A stretch of DNA of 64,000 bases from Tolypeutes matacus (GCA_026826555.1 JAKSZT010054573.1:1359109-1423108); one strand, 5' to 3'; positions 21,228 through 32,825 are shown, numbered from the stretch's first letter. The notes: generated by a model from the letters alone, not told the origin. Numbers and translations are program-made.

Positions 21228-22335
21228 GAAATTCAATTTAACCGACGTTTGTTGAAGACCTAAGGTGTTTCCAGCAGCATTCGAGCTGTTGAGGATATAT
21301 GGAGCAAAAAAAAGATGGACCTTTCTTCAGTGTTGCACCGTGCGTTACGTATAAGTAAATAAATAAATGAGATGATTTCAAAGGCGGATGAGTGCTATGG
21401 GGAAAGTTAGAGCTGTGAAGCTCTGTAGATTGTATGCTCTGGGAGCTGCCATTTGAAATGAAATTGGAATGATGAAGATCCAATTGAAGAGCTTCCCTGG
21501 AAGCAAGGGCAGCAGATGCAAAGTCCCTGAGGCCTGAGCGATTCAGGGTAAATGATCTGGAGGGGCAGAGATGCTGGGCTTCGCAAGCAAAAGAGAGTGT
21601 GGTACGCAAGAAGGTCAGCATGGAAGGCAGGGACCAGGAGGGCTAGCACCCAAGGAAAGGGGTGTGGATCTTATTCTGAGGAGGGGAATGACAATATGTA
21701 ATTTATGCTTTAAAGAGGATGCTTTGCCCTGGGGCAAGAGTTTAGCGGAGTCATTGGTTAGGAAGTGATTAGAGTAGTCAAGGCAAGTATATTACTCAAG
21801 GTTCTCTGGGGAAACAGAATCAACAGGAGATATCTGTCAATAGTATGAGATTTTATAAGAGTCTCTCACGTGACCGTGGGGATGCACAAGCCCAGGTTCC
21901 GCAGGCAGGCTGCAAACCAGGGGCTCCGATGAAAGTGCAATGAAGGTCCTTGATGAGTTTCCAGAAACGCTGGCTGTCCAAGGACGAGCTGGGGAATTCT
22001 CTCTGAATGCTGAAATCACTTCCCCTTTTAAGGCATTCACCTGATTGGATAAAGCGTCACTCATTGCTGGCTGCAATCTCCCTGGTTGATGTAGATGTAA
22101 TCAGCCATCTATGCAGTAAACTCACTGGTGGCTAAAGTCCATAAATGTCCTTGTCTTACAATTAGCCCAGTGCTTGCTGGACCAAACACCTGGACACGAT
22201 TACCTGGCCCAGTTGACACATTAGCCTGACCATCACAGCAAGTGATGGCGGTGACCTTGTCTGGAGAGGAAGCAGAGGAAATGGAGCTGCAGTTGCGCGC
22301 ACGGTAGGTGGAGAGCCTGAGACGGCACTTACAGA
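21228..22335 (-). mobile_element. L2 LINE fragment, split by an ERVL-type LTR
   Basis: Part one (21228-21787) runs from 'gacgtttgttgaagacc' through 'gcaaagtccctgaggcctga' and 'gatcttattctgaggagggg' to 'gattagagtagtcaaggcaag'. Part two resumes at 22238 with 'gcaagtgatggcggtgacct'. Both are in reverse-complement L2 order, and the junction is the exact 5-bp TSD of the inserted LTR. L2 was therefore present before the LTR arrived. It is non-coding now. Confidence 0.7.
21788..22237 (-). mobile_element. ERVL-type solo LTR (family A, copy 2)
   Basis: This is a complete 450-bp LTR on the minus strand with perfect 5-bp TSDs gcaag at 21783-21787 and 22238-22242. Its complement begins tgtgatggtcaggctaatg and ends near 'ccttgagtaata'. 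It is colinear over its whole length with the plus-strand copy at 43847-44280. The complement has the promoter-like 'ttataaaatctcat' near its 3' end. No pol, gag or env is attached, so it is a solo LTR. Confidence 0.85.
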
Positions 22336-22339
22336 GCGT

Positions 22340-24390
22340 CGCAGTTGCACACGGCTTCAGTCTTACTGCTTTGTTCCTTGGGCTCTGTTCCAGGGAAGAT
22401 TAAGAGCAGTTGCTTTATTCTCTGGACGTATTTGTGTCAGCCATTAATAATCCACGCACTGCTGCTATAGATTTAGGCTTTCATGTTTTGGAAACTTTCT
22501 TCATGACCTTTCATATTCTTGAGCATGCTTGCCTGGTACTCAATTGAGATACAATCGAGAAGCGATAAAATGCCCCAGATTAAACAAACCTCCCACCAGC
22601 TCTTTTAAGAAAACCTTGGCTTCGCTCTGTAATTCTCTGCCACCACACATGCATCGTCCTGGTGAATAATTGCAGTTAAACTCAGAACTCTGAGGCCATC
22701 TGGGAACATATGAAAATAAATCTGCTGAACATAGATTCTCTGGGGGGAAAGTGGCATTTAGTATGAGTTTGAACCTCTAGTTCAATAACACGCTGGGGAC
22801 GAGCTTTCCCTTTGTGGAATGAGAATCCTGCCCGTGGGAAGAATTGCCCAGCGCAGGGATCTTAGCCATGCCGTTTAGCGTGTGTCGGCTGCTACAACTT
22901 CTAACACATTGCAAAACACAGCTTTGTGAGTTCTGAAAATGCATCCCCCGAACAAATAGCTCCTATGAAAACTGTGACTCAAAGACCCCCTTCCTTGGAG
23001 CTTTGAAATTATCCAAAGGAGGGAAAGATAATTTTCCCTCCTTTTGAAAGGAGGGAAAGATCTTGGGCCCGAGGCCAGCACTTTCAGTGTCTTATGTGGA
23101 AAACTTATGTGAGGTTATACTGAAACTTTCTCCCGTCTGCCTTGTGAAAAGTATAAAGCAGCTAATTTGTAGCTCATCAGATCTCTGTGGTGATTGGAAG
23201 AGCAAGTCCCTCATCAGTCCAGCCAGGGATCAATGACTGAAGTAGGGCCATAGGAAGCAGAGAAGATCCTGCCTCAATGCCTTCACAGTGTCGGCAGAGA
23301 GAGGGTGAGATCTTTGGTTGCCAAGAGCGAGAGCCAGCCTTTGTCAGCTCCACGATGAGCTGACAGTGGTCTTTTTGTCACCTTCGCACTTGGACTTCTG
23401 TCAGCGCTGGGGAAAAGTACATTTGAGCAGTATCGTTTCAGTAGGAGGACTCTGGCCACATGGTGGGACTGCACGTGGGACTCTTAAAAATGGAAAATGG
23501 TCACGATTGGAAAGAAAGACTTCCTGCTAGTGGAAGCTCAGGCGCCAGGAAAGGTCCGGGAGGTACTGGAAGTCAGCTCAACCGAGGAACGGTTCTGATC
23601 ACCCCGTGTCTTAGCTCTTGGCTGCTGAGTGGCCATCTGCCCTCATTCCCACCGCGGCCCCATCCTCTGCGGGAGGGACACAGCAGGTGTGGGCAGCCGG
23701 CAGAGCTCGGCTCTCCTCCCCTTCCCTTGCTAGTGGGTTACGCCAGAGGCTGGCAGGCGCCTTAGGGTTATTATCTGCTGGAGGCTCACCTCTTTTTCCA
23801 TTGTTGGCAAATTCTGATGCCTCAGGCTTTCATCCTTTATTTGTTGGCCTCTTCTGTACACATCTCTCTAATCCTTAAAGGCCACTGAGTTGTGTCAAAG
23901 GATTGAGTGGAAGACCCTATGCTAGTAGGCTTTTTACCTGGGGGGACACCAGCCTGAATTCTTAAGATCTGCTGTTTTTCAGCCACTACATGTATCCACT
24001 GTACTTCACGGTTTGAGTGCCATATGACATTTTCCGTGCTACATGGCTCCAAATTCTAGCTCCCAGTCAACTTCAATTTCAGACTACAGCCCAATCTTCT
24101 CTTTGCAAAGTGATATGTGTCTTTCTCTCCCTCTCTGGCTTTGAAGACTGGCTGGTTTCCCATCTGAGTTTGTCTCTCTTGAAGGGATTGGCTGAAAGTG
24201 GCAATAAGTAATTGGAATGTAGCAATATTCTGAACTATCCCTGCTATTTCTCATAATCCTACAGCTGTGCTCAGTCCATACTCTGCTTTCCAAATTATAG
24301 CAGGCAGCAGTTTGACTAAATGTTTTGTCCTTCCCTACCAGGAGAAGTTGTGACTTATCTCCTTCATTCTTCAGGATGGCTCTGAGTTTG
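22340..24390. other. unrecognised DNA with a short perfect hairpin
   Basis: No gene or named repeat was recognised. It includes a 12-bp perfect inverted repeat at 23015-23044 and a GC-richer block at 23515-23765 with frames of 86 and 101 codons in two plus frames. Nothing marks either frame as coding. Confidence 0.4.
23015..23061. repeat. 12-bp hairpin plus third direct copy
   Basis: The arm aaaggagggaaa (23015-23026) faces its perfect complement tttccctccttt (23033-23044) across a 6-base loop. A 15-base direct repeat of the left arm, aaaggagggaaagat, follows at 23047-23061. The plus strand therefore offers two alternative partners for one pyrimidine arm. Confidence 0.85.
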
Positions 24391-24540
24391 ACATTACTAT
24401 TATCTCTATTACTATTATCTATAATTATCATAATATTATCTATATTACAATAGGGCGAATGAAGCTTAGGGAGGTTAATTAACATTCATAAGGACACAAG
24501 AGCCCAGGATTCTCTGACTTTAGTGTCCTCACTGTTAGCA
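24388..24540 (+). mobile_element. MIR SINE fragment with A/T microsatellite at its start
   Basis: An imperfect 'attactattatct' repeat at about 24390-24450 leads into 'gaatgaagcttagggaggtt', 'aacattcataaggacaca' and 'ccaggattctctgactttag'. The latter three match the MIR core and end in order. Confidence 0.55.
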
Positions 24541-24783
24541 ACTATGTTACTAAAAACAAGCTTTTTAGGAAGAGAAGCTTTTGAAATATGAATTGCTCAT
24601 AAAATGGGATGGATTTTAATATATAACATACAATTCAGTAGAACCGAATATGGCTACCTCAGGTATCAACTTAATGGAAATGATATTTACCATGTCAGCC
24701 CACTGTGGATAACTTAATCTCCCTTATAATTAATTTCCTTTGGGTATCATCATCTCATTGCCTGTCTATACACAAGGGCCATT

Positions 24784-24890
24784 ACTTTTTTTTTTTTTTT
24801 TTTTTTTAAACCATGAGGTCCCGGGGATCAAACCCGGGTCCTTCCATATGGTAGATGGATGCCCAGCCACTTGAGCCACATCCGCTTCCC
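24784..24890 (-). mobile_element. DAS-type SINE, short form
   Basis: A T-run at its left edge is the poly-A tail on the other strand. The complement begins gggaagcggatgtggctca and carries the B box in 'gacccgggtttgatcccc'. The flanks are near-perfect TSDs, aagggccatt (24774-24783) and aaggccatt (24891-24899). Only the tRNA-like head plus tail is present, so it is a short monomer. Confidence 0.9.
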
Positions 24891-24899
24891 AAGGCCATT

Positions 24900-27800
24900 T
24901 CTTAATTCTTGATTTTGTAAAGAAACCCAAGAAAGAACTTGAGAATGACAGTTTATATTACGGTATGAACTCGATCCTGTCTTAATAATTTTTGGCTATT
25001 CATAATAGTCAATAAATAATATTAAGTTCTAATTCCTTCTCATTGTAGAACTTAAAACCTTTAGCCAGATATGGCTAACTAGTATAGTTCCCCTATACTA
25101 TACAGTATATATATATATATATATCCCCTATACAGAGCTTTCTGTTTCTTTTCCTGTGTCATGTTGCCTGGTTAGTGTCATGTGCTAATTCCAGGTTCCA
25201 TTTTTTTTTTTATATCAGAATGCTTGCCTATTTTTATGGCTATATCCTTAATCCCTCGGCTTTTGTTGACTTGTCAATACTTTGGTTTAAGTTGCTGCCC
25301 TTCAAGCTGATGATTCTCAAATCTGTATCATTTACCCAAGTTCCTGGCTGAACTAAGAGTTGTATCTATAGATGACTACAGGATAATCCCATCTGAGTAC
25401 CACACAGGCATGTGAAATTCAACAGATGAAGCAGTCCTCGCCATACCTGCCCTTCTCCCTCCCAGTGTTCATCGTCCCAGTACCAGAAAGTCATTTGGAA
25501 ACCCAGGTGGGACTTGTATTTTGTTCCCCCGGTACACCCTGAGGGCTGAGTACTTCCCAAGGAAGCTTTATGCTCTGGGTTTCAGTACCTCTTGTTACCT
25601 CTTCCTATACTTTATCCTCACTGCTGCAGGCTTAGTCCCAGCCCCACTTCCTTCTGATCCAGAGTATTTCTTGAACCTCCTAGCAATCTCTTACACCCAC
25701 CTTTTTACATCGAGTTAAAATTAAGTCTCTGATAGATTTTGCATTCCATAATTGAAAGCATTCCTCCCTGCATTCAAATGGGGGCTTTACTATTAAACAT
25801 TTCATATTCACGTAGAGCCCATGGTCATTTATAAATTATTAATCCATAGAAAATCAGACTGTAGACCCGAAGCAGGCCACACAGGGAATCAACAGATGGA
25901 CCTGGAACCTGGCAAAGAACCACGTGAACATCAGTGCCCCCAAGACGGCTGCTGGAAGACCCTCGCGAGAACTCCCTTTCGGAAGATTTCCTCTGGAAGC
26001 CAGGAGAAGCCCCAGATGTTCTCCAGGGGCCTTATCATTGGGGCCTCCTGGGGGATTGTTGGGTGGGGTAATCAATCAAAGCAGCAAACAGCTGGGACTC
26101 CTCCCACACTATTAGCAAAGGGGTGGAATAATTAATGGTTTAAAAGGCAAGCGGGAAAGCAAACGGCCCTGTCCTAACTCCTGTATGTGCCCTGTTCTGG
26201 CCTTCTTCGCCCCCACCTGAATCAATAGGCAAGTAAACCGGGGCATTTATGATCTATAATGGGAAGTTGTAGTCTGTAAACCAGCCCTCTCGATCACTCT
26301 TGAGCCTCTTCCTCTCTCTAGGACCCACGATCTGTTATTTTCTCCCATTTCTCTTCCCTCCCTACCTTGATAAATTACTGGCCTAATCAATGTGACGTGC
26401 TCTTGAAATTCATTTCCTGCAGCTTAGTCAAGAACCTAGACAAAATCTGGCTACAGACCCAAGTATCAAACTATTTTTTGTCTGAATTTTTATTCCACCT
26501 TATCCTCCTCAACTCTATAGAGGAGTTTGTTTGAAATTAGAAATCTTCTCAGCAGTCAGGTTTCCGGGATAACAATACTTTTTCGAATGACGTATGCCTG
26601 TGGGAAATACAGGCTAACCATAAACAGTGTACATCAAACACCCTGAATCCAGCCAGCCCAGCCGCCACAACAACCACCCGCCCTCTGCCTGAAGCACCAT
26701 CTCTACACGGGGGTGGAACAGTGAGGAAGAGGGTCCAGCTCGTCAATCTATTGAAATAACCTGCAGGTCACAAGTTTTTCTAGGTGTGGTATTAAAAAAT
26801 ATATAAAGCTTTTGGTTTAAAACCTTCATGCATTGAGGCATTCTTTTCAATTTTCAAAATTTTAACAAAGAGGACTGGAATATTTTATCAGTTGAATAAA
26901 AGGTCTCTTAGTAGAGAAGGCATATTGCCATGGGGGTGCCATAATCAAAGAAGAGATAACCATTAAAATTGCTCCTACTTAACAATTCAGCTTAGTAAAC
27001 TAAAGTACAGCCAGCATCCAGATCTCAAGCTCTACTGCATTTTAACGCTGAGGGGACACAGCTAGTGGGACCAAGAAAAAAAATATGTTGATGGCATACA
27101 GGAATAATCCACACCAGGAGTTCTTCATTTTGTCAGTCCCAGCAAGGCTAACTCTGTTTGGCTGGACCAAAGGAATAAGATATAGGAAAACATGAAATGC
27201 TTCTGAAGGATCTGAGAAGTAGGAGAAGAACACTGCAGTGAACTTGTTAAGGGAAAGGAAATAGATTTCACGCTCGGCAAGTAGCACACATGCTACTGAA
27301 AAAGACTTGGATGAGGGCTCCCTGTGCTTCAGAGAAAGGCAATGGCATCTGTTCTTTATTCTACACTTTCCCCCTTTGCAGTTCGACAGAAGCTATGGAT
27401 ATAAAGGGGGATTTGACTGGAACTTTTAGAAAGTTCTGGAGAGGCAATGAGGGTAAGCAACCCTGGTAGAGGACCTTGTGCTCAAAGAGAAAGGTTTATT
27501 TTAAGCAAGACAAATGTTTGATGAGCATCAGTTTCTTCTGTCAACTTCTTGGAGGCGAAAGCTTAAAAACAATAACGGGGGGAAAATGAAGGAAGCATTA
27601 CTTTTTTGGACCACCCAAGTGAGGAAAATGAGTAAATCAATTTTATATTGCTTGACGTGTTTTTCCTCCTCTGTTTTCAAGTATGCTCATCTAATTAAAG
27701 GGTCTGTTAGCTCCAGATCTTCTTCTTGTGAACCAACAATGAATCAAGCACATTCATAAGCTTTAATCCAAATAGTAGAGACAGGTTCTCAGGAAAGGTG

Positions 27801-28285
27801 ACCCTTGTCAAGTGCTCTACCTGCCTTCCCCAGCTTCCAGCATACGCAGAGAATTGCTTTTCATATTTTCATTTATGCTTCAAACCATCATGGAGGTATG
27901 GTCAGTGATTCCACCTCTTTCAGTTGAAGAGTCTTCCTTGTAAGATTAAGAAAAGGAAGATGTCGATGGAGCACCCAATGGCCTTGATGCTTGCTAAGGG
28001 GTGATTCAAGTTGAATGTTCCCAGGGGCTGCTCCTCATGTGGTTTATCAGTCCACGAATAACTGAATGTGATCACAACTCCTGTTTTCATAATTGAAAAG
28101 AGGCTTAACTAAGCCTTCTGTTAGTGTATTTATAAGGCAACAGGCTTGAATGTGCCCAGGGTGTTTATGTCACAGGACCTTGCTATGAGTAATAAAATGT
28201 AGGAAATCAAGGCTACATCACCCTCATGGTATAGAATGTTATACTTACCAAATTAGAGACTTTTGATATGAAAACATAGGCTTCC
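24900..28285. other. mostly unrecognised DNA with a possible LTR
   Basis: A short (TA)n tract lies at about 25106-25124. From about 25855 to 26480 the sequence has an LTR-like layout: a GC-mixed part, the TATA-like 'tttaaaagg' near 26140, then pyrimidine-rich sequence. No TSD was found, so I do not call it firmly. The rest has no recognised gene or repeat. Confidence 0.35.
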
Positions 28286-28292
28286 CATGGAA

Positions 28293-28425
28293 CTGTTGTC
28301 ACCTTGGACCAGATAACCCTTTGCTGTGGGGCTGACCTGAGCATTGTTGGATGTTTAGCAGCATGCCTGGCCAGTGTCAGATGTCTGCTGGTGGGCAGAA
28401 TCGCCCTCCCTGGGTGGGGGCCTGA
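28293..28425 (-). mobile_element. MER20 hAT element
   Basis: The order 'gaccagataaccctttgctg', 'tggggctgacctgagcattg', 'ttggatgtttagcagcatgc' and 'ctggccagtgtcagatgtct' is the reverse complement of MER20 with little internal loss. MER20 copies are regulatory in some placental tissues (family knowledge). There is no evidence of that role for this copy. Confidence 0.75.
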
Positions 28426-28429
28426 CTTG

Positions 28430-29100
28430 AAGACAGTCTTGGAGTTTAAGACTAAGGGGGGCTTTGAGGATCAACCTGACTATCTGTGGGAGCCCCCAGC
28501 CAGCATTACTGCAGCGATTCTTGACTCCCTCGGAAACATGCTTTCCATCACGCCATCCAGCTGGGCCTCTTTCGGCAGTGCAGTAATTTTACCCTCCCAT
28601 TTGAGCTCAGTTCTCTACATTGTTCATCATTGTTCCCTAATGTTCCTGTGACTTAAATAATTTCCCACAGGTGGACCTTAAAAACAAATACTACTTCTAG
28701 CCAAAAAGTTGGGAAAAAAAACAACAACAAAAACCTTTAGGTTCTATTTCTCCGGTTCAGTCTTCTGAATTCTCTCATTGCTAATCTCAGTGGCTCTTCC
28801 AATTTAATTCTCATTTCCTGTCCATCTGCTCCAGGAGATCTTTTTCTTCTGGGCCCTTCTTAAGAATGTCTTATTATACTTCACTTTCATCCTCTCCTCC
28901 TCTCCTTCAGTCTTCCCATTTGCCTCAGTCATTTCTCACAGTCCCCATTTGTGATCGTAGTTTCCTGCTGAGCATAACTTCCCCCTTGCAAGGGGGGCTA
29001 TTCACCTTGTGAATCTTGGTGGTAGTAGAGGGCTGCAACCCCACTGTGGCACCTGAAAGGTAGGAGAGGTGCTTTTTTAGTTCCTTTAAAGTTTCAGATG
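28430..29100. other. unrecognised DNA
   Basis: No gene or named repeat was recognised. A short A-rich tract lies at about 28713-28735. Confidence 0.4.
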
Positions 29101-29104
29101 TAGT

Positions 29105-29302
29105 TAATGTGATCAAGTTTAATGAGTATAGAGTTTCTCTTTGGGGAGATGGGAAAGTTTTAGTAATGGAAGGTGGTGAGGGTACCCCAACATTGTGCAT
29201 GTGATTAATCTCACTGAATGGTGTGCTTGGGAGTACAGGAGATGAGAAAGTTTATGTTGTATATATCATCCCACAATTAAAAAAAAAAAAGAAAGAGCAG
29301 CT
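29105..29302 (+). mobile_element. old L1 3' end, first of two
   Basis: The fragment reads 'gatcaagtttaatgagtata', 'agtttctctttggggagatg', 'caacattgtgcatgtgatta' and 'cactgaatggtgtgcttgg', then ends in a poly-A run at 29278-29291. This is the standard 3' UTR of old mammalian L1 (L1M) subfamilies. Confidence 0.7.
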
Positions 29303-29762
29303 AAAGAGGCAATGACAGTTAAATCCAATACATGACCTTGGGCAGGATCTAACAAGGGAGGAGAACAGGATCAAAAGAACATTATTGGGACATATGGATA
29401 TATACACTGTAAGCTTTATATCAAGGTTAAATTTCTTGAACTTGGCAACTACACTTAAGGGTGTTGCCTAAATGAATATCTTTGTGCTTAGGCAGTGTAC
29501 ATGGCAGTATTAAGTGTTCAGTGAACATGATAGATACTGCCTGTACTCAGATGTTCAGAAAATGGATTGATAGATGGCTAGATGGATTGATAGCTAGATG
29601 GATAGAGGGAATGCTACAGCAAATATGGTCAAATGGTAGAACTGGTAGATCTGGCTATCTGGGGTGATAGGGGTATGTTGGAGTTCTTTGTATAGGGTTT
29701 GTATTATTTTTGTAACTGTCCTGCAAGTTTGAAAGTTTTTCAAAATAAAAAGTTTTAAAAAT
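29303..29762 (+). mobile_element. old L1 3' end, second of two
   Basis: The fragment runs from 'gaggcaatgacagttaaatc' through 'acattattgggacatatgg', 'tatcaaggttaaatttcttg' and 'gtatgttggagttctttgta' to 'tttcaaaataaaaagtttta'. This is the 3' UTR of a different old L1 subfamily from the one just upstream. An imperfect gata/gatg repeat (about 29565-29610) occupies the variable region these L1s often have. Confidence 0.7.
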
Positions 29763-29764
29763 TG

Positions 29765-30785
29765 ACCCATGCTAATATGAGATTGAAATGCCAGAAATTC
29801 CATGTATACGAAAGAATCTGAAAATGCGAGGACAGAGAAATGTTGGAGTGGACTTATCATATACACCTTCCGTATACCTCCTAATTGTACGCTGAGCCAA
29901 CCAGTAGGATAGTCTCTTTATGAACATTGTCGGGAGAGAATCGGCATCCCCAAATGGCGCTGTGAACACTGTTTTCTGTGGAATGAAAATGCTGGTGGGT
30001 GAACCACGATAGAAACGACCCCCCCTGGTTTAAGGGGCTTATGTATATCAGGTATCAAAAGCAAGGTAACTTGACCAGAATAGAGCAGAACAGGTATTTG
30101 GAGATGGTGAATGATTTTTTAAAAAAATGCCTGGAACTGAAGAAAACGCATTGCTTACAAATTCCTCGTTGATTTCTATAAATAAAAGTCCCACACTGGA
30201 ACTAGAGTCTTCGTTTGAACCACCATTAGAGCTCTTGCTTTTCTAGTTCCCAGAGTCAGTTCGTAGACTGGCAGTCTTTTGGATGAAGGGGAGCTTATAG
30301 ACCCTTAATAACGGGCCATCCAGTAATATCTCCAGTGCATTCTGATATTCCTCATGGTCTTCCCAAAAGAATTGTGTGCTCATTGATAAGAGTTATTGCC
30401 TACTGAGGAAGGAAAGATCCAAACTTTTCAGGGCTTATTGGACATTGCATCTGAGAAGCAACACTGTTCTGACATGAAGTTACAGGAATCAGATGATAAA
30501 TGCAGTTTTCACCCTAGTCTATTTCAAAGGAAATCCAATACAACCAGGAAACCATCCCAAGATTATTTCTCCACTTCTTAATTGTGTACATGGAAGAGAT
30601 ATTTAAACTATAGACATAAGCCTTCCCATTGACTCCCTGACTTCTAGAGTAAAGTCCAACCATCCCCACCACTAGCTTTTAATACCCAAATGATAAATCC
30701 AAAACCATTCACCATTATCCTAGTGATATATTAAGAGATTTGTGTTACCATATGGTTTAAACTTTTCAGTGACAACAACAATACA
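29765..30785. other. unrecognised DNA, perhaps ERV-derived in its right part
   Basis: No gene or named repeat was recognised. The right end runs without a visible border into the pol fossil, so more retroviral sequence may be hidden here in unreadable form. Confidence 0.3.
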
Positions 30786-30789
30786 GTTT

Positions 30790-31180
30790 CACCATTTATG
30801 ACTTTGTACCACAATTGGGTCCTCAGGGACCTTGATTAGTCCCCCATCCCTCCTGAGAATACCAACCAATCTACCATTGATAACATCATGCTGATAGGAC
30901 CTTGAGAGCAGGAGGGGGTAGGTTCTATAGATGCTTTAGTGAAACTCAGGTGGGCAGAGGAGTCTACTACCTTGTTAAAATTTCTGTGGGGCCCACTGGT
31001 CAGAGACTCACTTCACAGGAGAAGAAATGCTCCTCTGCCGTGTAGGTCCCCTTCTTTGTAGGCCTCTTTGGACATGGCAGTCAATATCATATGTGGTTGT
31101 GTTGGTCTGACTCATTTACTCAGTAACCTCAAAGATGCCAGATTTGAGTGGGACCCTTAGCACAAAAAGTAGATCAGATG
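30790..31180 (+). pseudogene. decayed endogenous retroviral pol (reverse transcriptase) fragment
   Basis: A frame starting at 30852 reads PENTNQSTIDNIMLIG before a stop at 30903. This aligns with the YIDD active-site region of retroviral reverse transcriptase, but the motif has become TIDN, so one catalytic Asp is lost. Downstream, in shifted frames, 'ttaaaatttctgtgg' (about 30977-30991), a stretch reading FVGLFG near 31055 and 'tttgagtgg' near 31143 occur in the order expected for the region between polymerase and RNase H. At least two frameshifts and several stops break it. It resembles ERVL-like pol, but the class is not settled. No gag, env or LTR is visible nearby. Confidence 0.6.
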
Positions 31181-31323
31181 CTTCTCTTACTTATTTTTGA
31201 GATTCCAAGGATTACGAAAGCATCACCACCCATCCTATCCCACATAACATCCTTTCCCATTTCCTGTTCGTTGTCATAAAAGTAACTCTTCACCTAATTA
31301 AAAAAAATAAATTCACAGTAACT

Positions 31324-31797
31324 TTTTTTTCTTTTTAAATTTAATTTTATTTATCTCTCCCCACCCCATTGTTGTTTTTCACTTGCTGTGTCTGTTTGCC
31401 TTCCTTCTTTTTTTTAGGAGGCACTGGGATCCGAACCCGGGACCTCTGATTAGGGAGGTACCTAATCGCTTGAGCCACCTCCGTTCCCTGCTTTGCCGTG
31501 TCTCTCATTCTGTTTTTCTTCCCTACATCTCTCATTGCTTCATCTTGTTGCATCAGCTTGCTGTGCCTGCCGTTGCTCCAGGTCGCTGTCTTCTTTAGGA
31601 GGGCACCGGGAACCTCTGCTCCCTGCTTTTGTTGTATCTCTCATTATGTTTTTCCTCTTGTGTCTCTTGTTGCGTCAGCTTGCTGCACCTGCCCACTGCG
31701 CCAGCTCACTGTCTTCTTTAGGAGGGACCAGGATCCAATCCAGCAACCTCCCATGTCATAGGTGGGAGCCCAGTCGCCTAAGCCATATCCACTTCCC
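31324..31797 (-). mobile_element. composite DAS-type SINE (three units, middle one partial)
   Basis: The complement begins gggaagtggatatggctta and carries a first B box. A 'ctcctaaagaagacag' linker follows, then a partial unit lacking its A box, a second linker, and a third unit with 'gaggtggctcaagcgatt' and the B box 'cgggttcggatccc'. It ends in an A-rich tail. Two 'gtgcctcctaaa'-type linkers and repeated 'gcaacaagatg'/'gagagacac' wording show head-to-tail fusion of DAS monomers. No clear TSD was found. Confidence 0.85.
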
Positions 31798-31799
31798 TC

Positions 31800-32060
31800 T
31801 CCACCCATTTGTATCGTGAAGACTTCCTAGGCCATCCAGAATAGACCTGGTTGTTTGACTTTGCCCTACACTGTCCAAATGTGACAACTCTCTTGATTCT
31901 TATCTTAATAATGAAGTGTTTCCTCTTGGTACATTTTTCCTAAATGGAATTAGATTTTAACTGAGTTTGATACATATGGGTTACAGTTTTTCTATGGTTT
32001 AGAAAGAAACCATATCATCACTTTATTATTTTAAGCTCCTTATGGAATTCTCTATTAATT
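31800..32060. other. unrecognised DNA
   Basis: A/T-rich sequence with no recognised feature. Confidence 0.35.
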
Positions 32061-32064
32061 TTAA

Positions 32065-32275
32065 TGGAAGCCGCTAATATTTATTGAGTCCTTACTCTGT
32101 ACTAAGCACTTAACACATATATCCATAATGCACTGAGGCTAGTGCTGATGTCTCCATTTTGCAGATGAAAAATCTTAGGCACAGAGCAGTTAGTTAATTT
32201 CGCCAAAGCTCTTAAGTGACAAAGTTGGGATTTGAATCAAGACATTCAAGCACCAGAACTACAATCTTATATTAT
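32065..32275 (+). mobile_element. MIR SINE
   Basis: A good colinear match: 'gctaatatttattgagtcct', 'ctctgtactaagcacttaac', 'ccattttgcagatgaaaaa', 'cttaggcacagagcagttag' and 'aagttgggatttgaatcaag'. It covers most of the MIR length. An A/T-rich tandem of 'aaatataatta' follows at about 32275-32315. Confidence 0.8.
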
Positions 32276-32319
32276 ATTGAAATATAATTAAAATATAATT
32301 ATATTAAAATATAATTCTC

Positions 32320-32825
32320 CTACATTTTAAATGTCACCTTCAGAATGATGTAGAATAGTCCTGTGAATAATTAAATGCTTAATTCAAAATTTGGAGAGTT
32401 TTGTTTTTGAAAATACCTCAAAATCCCTAAGCAATTAATGCAAGCAGACAAGCAAATATAAAAAAAAATAACCCTCCCTAAAAAACACTGACAAATATTA
32501 TCCTTTTGTGAAATGGTAACTCCAAATTATAGTGATTCAGTACAAAGGATTCTGAACCCTTGCTTGTGTTTTCATTAAAGTAGAAAACTGCCCCTTCACC
32601 AAGAAATAAAACTTTCTTCCAATGAAGACGCTGGCCCAGCACAGCCCCAGCTACCTAGCCTGGCAAAGGGGTTAGGCAGTAGGGGATTTGAGGGCCACTC
32701 AGGAAAGAGAGACATTTAAGAGAGGAGGATGAGTTTGTTTTTCCCCTTGGATGACCAAAAATGATAATATGGTTGAAAATGGAGAGAAAATCTCACCCAT
32801 TCCCCACTTTCATTAAAAGTATACA
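32320..32825. other. unrecognised DNA upstream of the L1
   Basis: No recognised gene or repeat. The L1 5' end begins just beyond. Confidence 0.35.
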
